A stretch of 64,000 nt of DNA from Methanosarcina acetivorans C2A (GTDB taxonomy: Archaea > Halobacteriota > Methanosarcinia > Methanosarcinales > Methanosarcinaceae). The notes under the pieces are model-generated. The model was not told the DNA's origin. It did not search any database and worked only from the letters and a program-made list of their open reading frames with translations. The stretch covers positions 2,356,001-2,420,000 of the forward strand of contig NC_003552.1 in NCBI RefSeq assembly GCF_000007345.1, given 5' to 3'. Positions within the stretch are counted from its first letter, which is position 1. Every line of letters starts with the position of its first letter. The translations under genes and the position numbers were made by a program. Of the stretch, positions 8,712-18,145 are shown in pieces.

Positions 8712-10394
8712 TTAGTTTTCCGTGCGTTTCCATTCCAGGATGTTCCCGAAGATGTTTGCACCGTGAGGCTGTATTCTGGGGGTCCCTATATCCAGGTCCT
8801 CGTCCATAATGTAGACGTAATTGATGGTTGCCATCCAGAGCCAGGTAGCATCTCCTTTTTCGGAAAAGCCCGTTGTCCCGTCCCAGGCAGCAAGCTGCCA
8901 GTTTTCATTTGCAGCGTCCTGGTCAAAACTGGTTATGGCAGCTCTCAGGTAGCCGTCCACAGCAGGATTGCTGTACATTATTACGTTGTTGTAGTTTGAC
9001 GGGTCGTAGCTCTTGCTGTAATACCTCAAATAGATGTCAGTCGGGTCCAGAGAACCGTAACCGAAGACTACAGGAGTCGAATGGACAAGGGTATCAATTT
9101 CATTCCAGCTTTTACCCTCGACCTTAATGTTTATCCCAAGTTTTCTGGCTTCTTCGGAAACTGAAACTGCCAGTGCCTGCCTTTCCATTGCACTTGAAGG
9201 GTATAGCAGGGTAAACTCGGCTTTTTCTCCGTTCTTCTCAAGAATGCCATCCCCATCAGTATCTTCCCAGCCGGCTTCGGTTAAAATTTCTTTTGCACCT
9301 TCGAGGTCTCCGTCTTCAAAAATAGCTTCCTTATTACCCCAGGGTAATTTGTCAACACCCGTGAACTCCTCTTTCCCCTGCCCGTTCAAAGCTCCATTGA
9401 TCAGGACCTGCCTGTCTATCCCGATATTCAGGGCTTTTCTTATTGCAGCATCCGAGGTTACATTGTTTCCGATTGCATAGCCGTTTTCATTTTTCTTGCC
9501 CGTATTTGCCTGCAGGGGGAAGCTTATTCCCCGGGCATCAATAGAGTCAAGGGACACTATTTTCATCCCATCTACCTCCTGATAGGCGTACGAAGCCGGA
9601 ATTTCGGCAAGGTCGACCTGCCCTGCCCTCGCAGCCGCAAAAGCAGCATCAGAAGCCATAAAAAGCATGGTTATCTTTTTAAAGTACGGTTCCTGCCCGT
9701 AATAATCCGGGTTTGCTTCAAAGATGACCTGCTGCCCCTTATCCCACTGCACGAACATGTACGGGCCCGATCCTATAGGATTCTGCCCGTAAGATTCGCT
9801 GTAGGCGTGTTCGGGGACAATCCCCAGGGCTACGAGCTTATTGATGAAAGTAGATTGAGGGTCATTCAGGTAAAATTCGACCGTATAATTATCGATTGCA
9901 GAAGCGCTTTCCAGCATGGACAAGTCCAGACTCCCGCTGCCTTCTGCTGCCGTATTAAAGGTGAAGGCTACGTCCTCAGCAGTTAAAGGCACTCCGTCAT
10001 GGAATTTAACATCGTCCCTTATTGTAACCGTCCATTTTAACCCGTCACTGCTTACCGTATAATTCGTTGCCAGGTCATTGATCAGACTCGCCTGGCTGTC
10101 CAGTTTGAAAAGTGTACTCTGGACAAGGGGTTCACTGCTTTTGCCCCAGCCGCTAATAGGGTTGAAGCCTGCTTCGGGCTCTCCCCCATGGGTTCCTACG
10201 GCTGCTATAAGTTCATCCGACCCCGGAGAATTCAATTCGTCAACTTCTTCGGAGACCATTTCTCCGGCAAGCTGGGAAGCCTGGTCAACGGACTTCGAAT
10301 CTGCATCCGAACCGGAAATCGAACTGACAACAACAAAAGCCGCTATAATTATGATTACTGAGCCTATGAGCAAATATTGCTGGTTTTTCTTAAT
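8712..10394 (-). CDS. ABC substrate-binding protein, SBP_bac_5 family, copy 2
   Basis: This is a 560-residue paralogue of the neighbouring binding proteins. It has a membrane anchor (LLIGSVIIIIAAFVVVSSIS), an acidic linker, then GEPEAGFNPISGWG near residue 72, YTVSSDGLKWTVTIRDDVKF near 114 and GSGPYMFVQWDKGQQ. The start is placed at ATT (10392-10394). A GGAGGAG site lies about 5 bases upstream, an in-frame TGA occurs before it, and there is no ATG, GTG or TTG until codon 8. The shared N-terminus Lys-Lys-Asn-Gln-Gln-Tyr-Leu supports this start. Having several receptors for one permease set suggests different cargo ranges or conditions. Confidence 0.85.
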   Translation of the reverse strand: MKKNQQYLLIGSVIIIIAAFVVVSSISGSDADSKSVDQASQLAGEMVSEEVDELNSPGSDELIAAVGTHGGEPEAGFNPISGWGKSSEPLVQSTLFKLDSQASLINDLATNYTVSSDGLKWTVTIRDDVKFHDGVPLTAEDVAFTFNTAAEGSGSLDLSMLESASAIDNYTVEFYLNDPQSTFINKLVALGIVPEHAYSESYGQNPIGSGPYMFVQWDKGQQVIFEANPDYYGQEPYFKKITMLFMASDAAFAAARAGQVDLAEIPASYAYQEVDGMKIVSLDSIDARGISFPLQANTGKKNENGYAIGNNVTSDAAIRKALNIGIDRQVLINGALNGQGKEEFTGVDKLPWGNKEAIFEDGDLEGAKEILTEAGWEDTDGDGILEKNGEKAEFTLLYPSSAMERQALAVSVSEEARKLGINIKVEGKSWNEIDTLVHSTPVVFGYGSLDPTDIYLRYYSKSYDPSNYNNVIMYSNPAVDGYLRAAITSFDQDAANENWQLAAWDGTTGFSEKGDATWLWMATINYVYIMDEDLDIGTPRIQPHGANIFGNILEWKRTEN

Positions 10395-11004
10395 CGAAAC
10401 TCCTCCTCAACCTTTTCCTCAATTTAATATTAAAGTCCACAATTATTCTTACGGAAATTCACGAATCCATATTGTAATAACTGAAAGACCTTTTTTTTGA
10501 ATAATACTTTAAAAAATAAAAATAACACTAAAGTATTACTTTCTCAACTAATAATTATACTGAATTTAATAAATTCATTTTAAGTATATATTCTTTCCGA
10601 AAAAAATGTATTACTAAGATATTCCTTTTCCAGCATTTTGTATTACTTGATATGAAAATCATCTTTTACATAGATCTTTAGTTAGCTGTAACCATCATAT
10701 GCTGAAAAACAGGAATTAAAATAGGAATTAAAACAGCAAGTAAAACAGCAAGTAAAACAGCAAGTAAAACATAAAGAACGAATAAAAAATTGCCAGTCTG
10801 CACTCAGTAACCGGAATAGCCTCAAGTGCAAATAAAAAGCAGTTAAATATGAAAATAAAACTTTATGGAGGTAAAAGCTCTCCATAAGCTCATTTTAACC
10901 TGAAAATTTCATGATTTCTCTATTTATGAGATCTTTATTATTCTCTTTTCGATCATTTGCTCCTGATTCTCTCCTCTCCATTCTCTCCCGAGCTTGATTC
11001 GATC
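10395..11004. other. 610-base intergenic region with short tandem repeats
   Basis: This region separates two binding-protein genes and is AT-rich at 10490-10620. A 12-base tandem repeat (aacagcaagtaa) lies at about 10733-10772. Open frames here translate only this repeat and have no family resemblance. It is likely to hold the promoter of the copy-2 gene. Confidence 0.5.
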
Positions 11005-12609
11005 TCAGTTTATGCGTTTCCAATCGTAGATATTTCCATATGGGTCTCCTCCATGAGGCTGGGTTTTGGGAGTACCTATGTCCAGAGTGTCATCAACAAG
11101 GAAAATATAGTTCGGATCTATAATGTATAATTTAGCTGCATCTCCTCTTGCCGAAAAACCGGTGCTACCGTCCCATGCAGCTAATTTAACGTAGTTGTAC
11201 GCCTCTTCTAAAGTTGAACTGTTTTGGGACGCTATCAGGTAAGCATCAACTTTCGGGTTATTGTAATACCCTGTATTACTATATTCGCCTCCGGCAAGTG
11301 AGCTGAGGTAGGAGGTGTATACGGGGTCCAGGTCATTGGTCCCATAGCCCGAGATTGAAGGGTTTGCATACTTTACAGTGATTAGTTCATTCGAACTCTT
11401 CCCTTCAGGGATTAGCTCAATTCCGAATTTTACAACCTGATCTGCAAGGGCAAGGGCGAGAGCCTGACGGTCAGGGTTATTTGAAGGATAATAAAGCATA
11501 AGGGATGCCTTCAGCCCATTTTTCTCGACTATCCCGTCTCCATCAGTATCGGTCCACCCGCCTTCTTCCAAAATTCTTACAGCTTCCTCCGGGTCTGCAT
11601 CTTCAACCATAGCTTCCGGATTTACCCAGGGAAGGTGATCTACCCCGGTAAGCTCCTTGTCCCCAAAACCGTTCAGCACGTCGTCAATAAGCGACTGCCG
11701 ATCTATTCCCACATGCAGGGCTTTTCGGACAGCAAGATCCGATGTGATATTGTTTCCAATCGGATAGCCGTCTTTAGTTTTATTACCTGTATCCGGAGTC
11801 AGTGGCAGTGAGATGTAAGTAGAGTCGTATGAAGCTACAGGCACCACTTTCATGCCCTCTACTTCTTCTCTTGCGCTTGTTGCAGTAATCTTTGCAAAGT
11901 CAACGTCCCCTTTCTTTGCAGCAGCAAAAGCAGCGTCATTTTCCAGATAGAGAATGGTAAATTTCTTAAAATAAGGTTTCTGCCCATAATAGTCCTCATT
12001 TCTCTCAAATATCGTCTGCTGCCCCTTATCCCACTGAACAAATTTATAAGGCCCGGACCCTATCGGATTCTGTCCATAAGAATCATTATAAGCGTGCTCC
12101 GGAACAATCCCCAGCCTCCCAAGCGTGTTGATAAAAGTTGCGCGAGGATTTTTCAGGGTGAACTGCACAGCAGTATCATTTAACGCTTCAGCCCTCTCAA
12201 GTGCCGTCAGGTCCAGATATCCCGCCGATACCGCCGCCGTATTAAACGAGAAAGCCACATCTTCCGCAGTCAATGCCACTCCATCAGTAAATTTGACATC
12301 ATCCCTTATGGTAACAGTCCAGACCAAACTGTCCTCACTAACAGAATACCCCGTAGCTAAATCATTAACAAGGGACATGTTACTATCCCACTTGAAAAGC
12401 GTACTCTGAATCAAAGGCTCATGATAAGTCCCCCAGCCATACATCGGATCAAAGCCCGCCTCCGGTTCCCCTCCATGAGCCGAAGCCGCCGAAATCAATT
12501 CATCCGGGCTCCGGGCAGAATTGCTTGGCACTGAAGTGTATGCCAGAGTAGCAATTGCTAAAACCACAAATATTATTCCCATGATCAGGTACTGCTGATT
12601 CCTCTTAAT
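11005..12609 (-). CDS. ABC substrate-binding protein, SBP_bac_5 family, copy 3
   Basis: The third paralogue (534 residues) has an N-terminal anchor (GIIFVVLAIATLAYTS), GGEPEAGFDPMYGWG near residue 43, and GSGPYKFVQWDKGQQ. The start is placed at ATT (12607-12609) after a GGAGGAGGG site. The preceding in-frame codons back to a TAA contain no conventional start, and the N-terminus Lys-Arg-Asn-Gln-Gln-Tyr-Leu aligns with both other copies. The next ATG (12582) lies 9 codons downstream and far from the ribosome site. This is the promoter-proximal gene of the seven-gene minus-strand cluster. Confidence 0.85.
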   Translation of the reverse strand: MKRNQQYLIMGIIFVVLAIATLAYTSVPSNSARSPDELISAASAHGGEPEAGFDPMYGWGTYHEPLIQSTLFKWDSNMSLVNDLATGYSVSEDSLVWTVTIRDDVKFTDGVALTAEDVAFSFNTAAVSAGYLDLTALERAEALNDTAVQFTLKNPRATFINTLGRLGIVPEHAYNDSYGQNPIGSGPYKFVQWDKGQQTIFERNEDYYGQKPYFKKFTILYLENDAAFAAAKKGDVDFAKITATSAREEVEGMKVVPVASYDSTYISLPLTPDTGNKTKDGYPIGNNITSDLAVRKALHVGIDRQSLIDDVLNGFGDKELTGVDHLPWVNPEAMVEDADPEEAVRILEEGGWTDTDGDGIVEKNGLKASLMLYYPSNNPDRQALALALADQVVKFGIELIPEGKSSNELITVKYANPSISGYGTNDLDPVYTSYLSSLAGGEYSNTGYYNNPKVDAYLIASQNSSTLEEAYNYVKLAAWDGSTGFSARGDAAKLYIIDPNYIFLVDDTLDIGTPKTQPHGGDPYGNIYDWKRIN

Positions 12610-13108
12610 AAGAATCCCTCCTCCTTTTTACAAAAAACCCGTTATTTCGTGAGTATTTTCCAGCCATAAACAAGTCCAGAAACCTCCAGATAACATGTTT
12701 GAGTCTAAAAATAACATTTAAGCACTACTTTTCTAAAGAAAATTATTACTCCCTGTTTAGAACCAAATTTCTATAAATAAGTTCTGAAATTTTTGTGTTA
12801 CTAATATCAACTTAAGAAGTAGTAAAGTACGATTAAATTATAATTTTGGCCAGTTAAGAAATTTTTTGAGAACTTGCAATAAAACGCACATGAAATTCTT
12901 CGAATAACAGGCACAAAAAGATGAAAGTACGCATGGACTTTCATACCAAAAGAATGATACCTGCACAAATTCACAAAAAAGATTCAGTAAAAAGAATTGA
13001 AACTATATGCTGATGAAAAAGGTTACACGCACAACAGTAGCAATCAAAAACAAAAGTTTAATAGAAAGAAAAGCATATTTTGAGATGTCTCCATACCACT
13101 ATAACCCT
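12610..13108. other. intergenic region between transporter and CRISPR leader
   Basis: This stretch should contain the promoter of the copy-3 binding protein gene, reading leftward. It shows short repeated words (cacaaaaaga near 12912 and 12973) but no gene. Confidence 0.4.
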
Positions 13109-13217
13109 GTTTTTCTTGTATTTATAAAGGGTTTGATAATTTTCCAGCAAGAATTTTAGCCCCAAAAAAGGGGCGATTTCAGGCCTTTTCCGGCCAAATA
13201 ACGGAAAATTTTGCCCT
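13109..13217 (+). promoter_or_regulatory. CRISPR leader of array 1
   Basis: This 109-base leader directly abuts the first repeat and is nearly identical, at equal length, to 22575-22683 in front of array 2. It contains a TATA-like box (tatttataaag near 13119) that would start transcription of the array on the plus strand, and a small hairpin (gcccc, loop aaaaaa, ggggc) near 13160. Only this block, not the DNA further upstream, is conserved between the two loci, which marks the functional leader. Confidence 0.85.
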
Positions 13218-13691
13218 ATTCGAGAGCAAGATCCACTAAAACAAGGATTGAAACCAATATGTGTTGAGTTGTCTGCGTCCCGTGGGTCACATTCGAGAGC
13301 AAGATCCACTAAAACAAGGATTGAAACCACACATGAATTATGAGATTGGGAAACAGAATTATTATTCGAGAGCAAGATCCACTAAAACAAGGATTGAAAC
13401 TATGCTGTAGCCACCAATAACGATGCTGCAAACACATTCGAGAGCAAGATCCACTAAAACAAGGATTGAAACTTGCAGGGGTAATCATGACTATACAATT
13501 AAGAAACAATTCGAGAGCAAGATCCACTAAAACAAGGATTGAAACTGAATGCTGTAATAGCTGTACTTTTAATTTCCATTAATTCGAGAGCAAGATCCAC
13601 TAAAACAAGGATTGAAACCGGTAACCATCACTTTTGAAATTTCCTCTTAACATTATTCGAGAGCAAGATCCACTAAAACAAGGATTGAAAC
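13218..13691 (+). CRISPR. CRISPR array 1: 7 repeats, 6 spacers
   Basis: Seven 37-base repeats start at 13218, 13291, 13364, 13436, 13509, 13582 and 13655, with 35-36-base spacers. Each begins attcgagagcaag and ends aaggattgaaac, so processed crRNAs transcribed from the plus strand would carry the 8-base tag ATTGAAAC. The repeat differs from that of array 2 by one base (A instead of C at position 6). All seven look identical. No cas gene is adjacent; processing most likely relies on the Cas6 encoded at 25.4 kb or on one elsewhere in the genome. Confidence 0.97.
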
Positions 13692-13959
13692 CAGGTCAAA
13701 CATGCCATATTCAAAATACATAAGAAGGAGTCGGCTCCTAGGAACGAAGATTTGCAAGCGAAACGTAAGCCTCTGACTTCGCCTGTAAGGTTCGAAGACG
13801 TCGGGAAGACGCAGGACGTTAGCTGAAATATTCTGCATACAAAGATGCCGACGTCCTGTCGGCGATTTGCTGTGCCACACACTGGAAAGAATATCTTCTG
13901 TCTGAATTATTTCTAAATATAACTAAAAATATAATATGAAATAACGATTTGGGGATGTA
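13692..13959. other. trailer region of array 1, no gene seen
   Basis: The first 35 bases after the last repeat could be an old terminal spacer whose closing repeat is lost. The GC-richer part at 13730-13865 has repeated words (gaagacgtcggg, gccgacgtcctgtcggcg) that look like decayed mobile-element or repeat DNA. No gene was recognised. Confidence 0.4.
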
Positions 13960-14672
13960 TTGAATGTGATTAAAACAATTCTATTTGATATCGGTTCTAC
14001 TATTTTGTACGAAGAAGACATTTATAACGCTTTACTGGAAAAAGAACGAATCATTCTTAATCAAAAAGGTTATAATATTTCCGAAGATGAATTTAGTACT
14101 GTTTTAAACTCGAGTATTCTATGTAGAGAATCAAATCCTATTAGAAGTATTGCGTGGAAATGTACAGCACCCGATAAAGCTGCTTGTGAACAGATTATTA
14201 GATTAACCAGAGGATATACCGATGAATTAGTAAAGTATATCCTCGTAAATTAATACCTGGCATAAAGGAAGTTATAAGAAATCTATATAATAAGTATACA
14301 CTTTCACTTGCCGATAATGCTAATGCTGACATTAAGAATGTTTTAAAGGATTTAGGTGTTTTACAGTATTTTTCTTGTACAGATATATCAGATGATATAA
14401 AAATCAGCAAACCCGACTGTAAATTTTTTCAATATTATCTGGATAAATTGTCAACTGAACCGATAGAAACAATTTTTATCGGAGACAGACTTGATAACGA
14501 TATTATTCCAGCAAAGGTTCTTGGGATAAGAACAATATGGTTCAAAAATGGAATTTACGGGATTTTAGAGCCAAAATCACAAAGTGAAATGTCAGATGTT
14601 ATTATTGAAAATGCTTTCGAGATATTAAATGCAGTTGACTATATAGAAAGCAGTTCAGTGTATGCATTGTAA
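13960..14672 (+). pseudogene. HAD-superfamily hydrolase, frameshifted
   Basis: Two frames together encode a HAD phosphatase-like protein of about 237 residues. The first frame (13960-14253) holds motif I, FDIGST, with the catalytic Asp. After one missing base near 14240 the second frame continues with IPGIKEVIRNLYNKY, LADNAN where motif II would lie, the motif III Lys in ISKPD, and the motif IV region IGDRLDNDI, ending at 14672. Everything but the single-base indel is intact, so this is either a recent pseudogene or a sequencing error. The substrate is unknown. It sits between CRISPR array 1 and a solitary CRISPR repeat. Confidence 0.8.
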
Positions 14673-14712
14673 GAATGGCAGCTGGTTCACATTCATTATA
14701 TTTTTTGAAGAA

Positions 14713-14737
14713 ATTCGTGAGCAAGATCCACTAAAAT
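14713..14737 (+). repeat. solitary truncated CRISPR repeat
   Basis: Positions 14713-14737 match the first 25 bases of the 37-base repeat except for one base at position 6 (attcgtgagcaag, then atccactaaaat). No second repeat lies within 100 bases. It marks decayed array DNA between the HAD pseudogene and purA. Confidence 0.85.
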
Positions 14738-14762
14738 CTACGATAAAGCATAACTTATCAAA

Positions 14763-16037
14763 TTATCTGATAATAACGTCACTCCTTGCCGGACCTACTC
14801 CAATGTATTTGACCGGAACCCCAACCAATTCTTCAATCCTTTTTATGTAACTTTTTGCATTCTCTGGCAAATCGTCAAAACTATTTACCCCTCTCGTTGT
14901 GCATTCCCATCCGGGCAGCGTTTCATATTCTGCTTTGACCTGACCCAATATTTCCGTATCCGGAAAGACCGACAGTATTTGATCCTGGTAACGGTAACTC
15001 GTACATATTTTTATTTCAGGCAGGCTGTCCATTTTGTCAAGTTTGCATATGGCAAGTGTATCAAAACCATTGATCGTATGGGCATAGCGCAATACGGGAA
15101 TGTCCAGCCAACCCAGGCGCCTGGGTCTTCCTGTCCTTGCCCCAAACTCATCATCGATATTCTTTCCAGTTCCCCTGAGTGAAACGATACAGTTGTCAAG
15201 CACCTCCGTCGGAAAAGGACCGTCTCCCACCTGGCTTGAAAAGGCTTTTGCAACCCCAATAACAGAGGTGATTGAACGAGCAGGAATCCCCGAACTAACA
15301 GCCGCATAGGCAGCAATTGGGTTGGAGGATGTCACAAAAGGATATATACCCAAATCAATATCTTTCATAACGCCGAGCTGGCCTTCAAAAAGAATTCTTT
15401 TATTCTCTTTCATCATATTGTGGATCAATGTAAAGGCATCAACGATATGTTCATTATACAGTTTGTACCAATTGCTGCAGTATTCACAAAGCTGATCTAC
15501 TGTATATTGGGCAGCGCCGAAAAAAGACAGCTGATGATTGATCGCAGGCAGTACCTTTTCAAAATGACTTTTTAAATAGTCTTGATGGGCCAAATCCCCA
15601 AAACGGATATTTGTTCTTGTCGCCCTGCCAGCATAGGCCGGACCAATTCCCCGCTTTGTTGTGCCAATGGACATTCCACCAGACTGTTCGTTTAGCTCGT
15701 CCAAATCCCTGTGATAAGGCATTAATATGTTGGCTCGTGTTGATATTTTCAGGTTATCAACCGACATACCGGCAGAGGTAATTTGTTTCATTTCTTTTTG
15801 CAGCTCATCCGGATTTACAACCATACCGGTTCCAACAAGACTGATTGCGTTTTGATTAAAAATTCCACATGGGATTAAATGCATTTTAAACGTACCATAT
15901 TGATTAACCACTGTATGCCCTGCATTGTCTCCACCCTGAAAACGGATAACCAAATCATAGTCCTGTGCTATCAAATCCACCATTTTTCCTTTGCCTTCGT
16001 CACCACACTGTGCGCCAACGATAACTGTTACACTCAT
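14763..16037 (-). CDS. purA: adenylosuccinate synthase
   Basis: The 424-residue product makes adenylosuccinate from IMP, aspartate and GTP, the first committed step to AMP. It has the P-loop GDEGKGK at residues 12-18, GGDNAGHTVV near 35-44, the IMP-binding TTKRGIGPAYAGR near 130-142, GQLGVMKDID where most family members have GAQGTLLDID, and the C-terminal GVGPARSDVI. The ribosome site (ggagaa) lies upstream of the ATG at 16037. The usual Trp before the P-loop is Cys here, and GVMKDID is also divergent. Its place among CRISPR repeats and mobile cargo suggests it was acquired by transfer; whether it is the only purA of this genome cannot be told from the window. Confidence 0.92.
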   Translation of the reverse strand: MSVTVIVGAQCGDEGKGKMVDLIAQDYDLVIRFQGGDNAGHTVVNQYGTFKMHLIPCGIFNQNAISLVGTGMVVNPDELQKEMKQITSAGMSVDNLKISTRANILMPYHRDLDELNEQSGGMSIGTTKRGIGPAYAGRATRTNIRFGDLAHQDYLKSHFEKVLPAINHQLSFFGAAQYTVDQLCEYCSNWYKLYNEHIVDAFTLIHNMMKENKRILFEGQLGVMKDIDLGIYPFVTSSNPIAAYAAVSSGIPARSITSVIGVAKAFSSQVGDGPFPTEVLDNCIVSLRGTGKNIDDEFGARTGRPRRLGWLDIPVLRYAHTINGFDTLAICKLDKMDSLPEIKICTSYRYQDQILSVFPDTEILGQVKAEYETLPGWECTTRGVNSFDDLPENAKSYIKRIEELVGVPVKYIGVGPARSDVIIR

Positions 16038-16809
16038 AAATTTTCTCCATTAAGATTCCTTCAACATTCGGCAACGACATTAACTTTTGATAATTTATAA
16101 CAGTTGCGTTTTTGGAATAATAGTTCCTGATTTTATGTAGTCCTTTGGCTTGCATTTAATAAGTTATTCTGATTTTCCACCCGTCTGCCAAAAAAGGATT
16201 TATTATTGATAATATCACAAATCCATTTCATTCGTTATTAAGTACGATGCTATCGAAAGAAATGTGTTATTTTTATTGTTGCTTCTGCAAATCTGGAATT
16301 ACCGTTCAAAAATTAACGGGCGATTACAGTAGGCATTTTTACGTTAATAGATTCCTTGATAGATTTCTTCATTCCTTAAAGGTTCCTTAACCAATAATTC
16401 CTTTACCTAATTTAGTTCATGTATCAGATTTGAAAGTATCCTGAATTGCTGAAACATGCCTACCTCAACTTCAAGCAGGTAACTCATCATTATATTTATT
16501 CCTAAAGGAGCAGTAAACCCTTTACGTAAAAGTGGTAAAGAATATCTGGGCAACGTTAGGAACACTGCAGAAGAAACAACACACTGCAGAAAAGAGGAGG
16601 AGGATTACTTCCATCTTGAGTAACCTTCGTGCTTGTATGCATACAGGCTACATTATAGATTTTCTCACCAATTATTTAATTCAGAACTTAATTCAGAACT
16701 TAATTCAGAACTCTCCAAAATACAACAAGCTATCCAAATTCTCAAATTGCACTAAAGTCCTGCACCTGCACCTGAAGGCTGGAGGAAATGAGAATTTAAG
16801 TGCAAAGCC
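16038..16809. other. intergenic region, no gene seen
   Basis: The left part should carry the purA promoter. A 12-base direct repeat (aattcagaactt) occurs three times near 16679-16714. The open frame at 16532-16837 spans this repeat and shows no family resemblance, so I do not call it a gene. Confidence 0.45.
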
Positions 16810-17562
16810 TCAGTCCTTGAGGCCTTTGTATATATAAATTGGGCGGACATATAGATACTCACCCTTTTCTGCCGTTTCTGCAATGTCATTGCAAAACCTG
16901 TCGTAATCATCTTTGCTTATTATCCCGGCCTCTACCATGTAACTAAATTCCCTGATCATATTCCATCCCAGACTATTTTCTTTAAAATCAGTCTCGATAT
17001 GGTTAAAAATATGAATCTCGCCATTAAATAATCCTGTGGAATTGAACATTCCCCAAAGCCTTCTTCCCATCCAGGAATCAGCTTCATCCATCCAGGGTTG
17101 TTGCCATCCACTATACTTCTTGAGAATATCACTTATTAGATTTTTATCATGTCCGTTATATACTACTGAATCCCAATCACAGTGACAGCAAATAACCTGA
17201 CCTTTTTCTTTGAGTACCCTGTATATTTCAGAAGCCAATCTTGGCTTATCTGCTATACACTCAACTGCGTTCATTGAATAAACAATGTCAAAGCTTTCAT
17301 CATCAAACCCCAGACCCTGTGCTACATCCATATGGTAGAATTCTATGCCTTCGTTTTGATATGCGTTCTTAGCAATTAATATTGATTTTTCCAGCTTATC
17401 AATTCCAACAAACCTTGACCCATTAATACAATTCATTTCATCTTTGAAGTATTTCAAATCCTGTCCACGACCGCATCCAAGATCTAGAAAACTATTACAA
17501 TTCCCCGGATTTATAAGCCTATAAATAAAGCTTCCAAAAATATTACTATACATTCGACTCAA
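16810..17562 (-). CDS. class I SAM-dependent methyltransferase
   Basis: The 250-residue product has the SAM-binding motif I FLDLGCGRGQD near residues 25-35, the acidic residue ending motif II in FVGIDKLEKS near 51-60, and the post-I region IEFYHMDVAQGLGF then FDIVYSMNAVE near 88-99. The C-terminal half (Trp-rich, WQQPWMDEADSWMGRR) resembles the arsenite-methyltransferase/UbiE-like relatives only loosely, so the substrate is unknown. The gene stands alone on the minus strand between purA and the pRiA4b genes. Confidence 0.8.
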   Translation of the reverse strand: MSRMYSNIFGSFIYRLINPGNCNSFLDLGCGRGQDLKYFKDEMNCINGSRFVGIDKLEKSILIAKNAYQNEGIEFYHMDVAQGLGFDDESFDIVYSMNAVECIADKPRLASEIYRVLKEKGQVICCHCDWDSVVYNGHDKNLISDILKKYSGWQQPWMDEADSWMGRRLWGMFNSTGLFNGEIHIFNHIETDFKENSLGWNMIREFSYMVEAGIISKDDYDRFCNDIAETAEKGEYLYVRPIYIYKGLKD

Positions 17563-18145
17563 TCCTCTAATATCTATAGAATGATCTTATCTATAGAATA
17601 ATCTAGTGTGTCACTTTTTAAAATCTCCATAAACACTTCATCATATTATTTTTTTTCTACGGAGTGGCTCTGGATTTTCCTGCCAATTTCTTTGAATTCC
17701 CATTTTCTGATGTATTTATTGCAGCATATTTCCTGAGAAGATCTTGAGCATAAATATTATCCAGATTGAGACTTCAGATTGAGACATCTGAAATGCTTAA
17801 TCCACTAAAAACCTCCCAACCATCAGATAAAAGATTTTCCAGAATCTTTTTCTTATTTTCAGACTCAGACTAATGCACTTTAATGCCTGATCTAAATATC
17901 ATGTAACCTCAAAATCACCTTTATTCAGTGACTCGGCGGAATGTCTCTCCACACGTAGAGCTTCCATGCACCTATGCAGTTAAAGTTTAGAGAATATTTC
18001 TCCGGATTTGGGTAATACATTACTGGATTCCATTGCTCATCGGTTAAGAGGTCTTCTTGCCTCTATGTTACCAGTTGATTTCGGGACAAAAAAACCCCAA
18101 AACCTGAAATAGGGAGATTCAAGTATACTCATTGGTGAATAATTA
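17563..18145. other. intergenic region, no gene seen
   Basis: This stretch holds the divergent promoters of the methyltransferase and the first pRiA4b gene. The last 65 bases (18081-18145) resemble 20677-20741 in front of the second pRiA4b gene (shared words such as ccccaaaa and tggtgaat), showing that promoter and gene were duplicated together. No RNA gene was recognised. Confidence 0.5.

Noticed and set aside
10682-10885. A 67-codon minus-strand frame with repeated CFTC.
   Set aside because: It translates a short tandem repeat in an intergenic region.
16532-16837. A 101-codon frame with repeated LIQN.
   Set aside because: It is formed by a 12-base direct repeat, has no family resemblance and overlaps the end of the methyltransferase gene.
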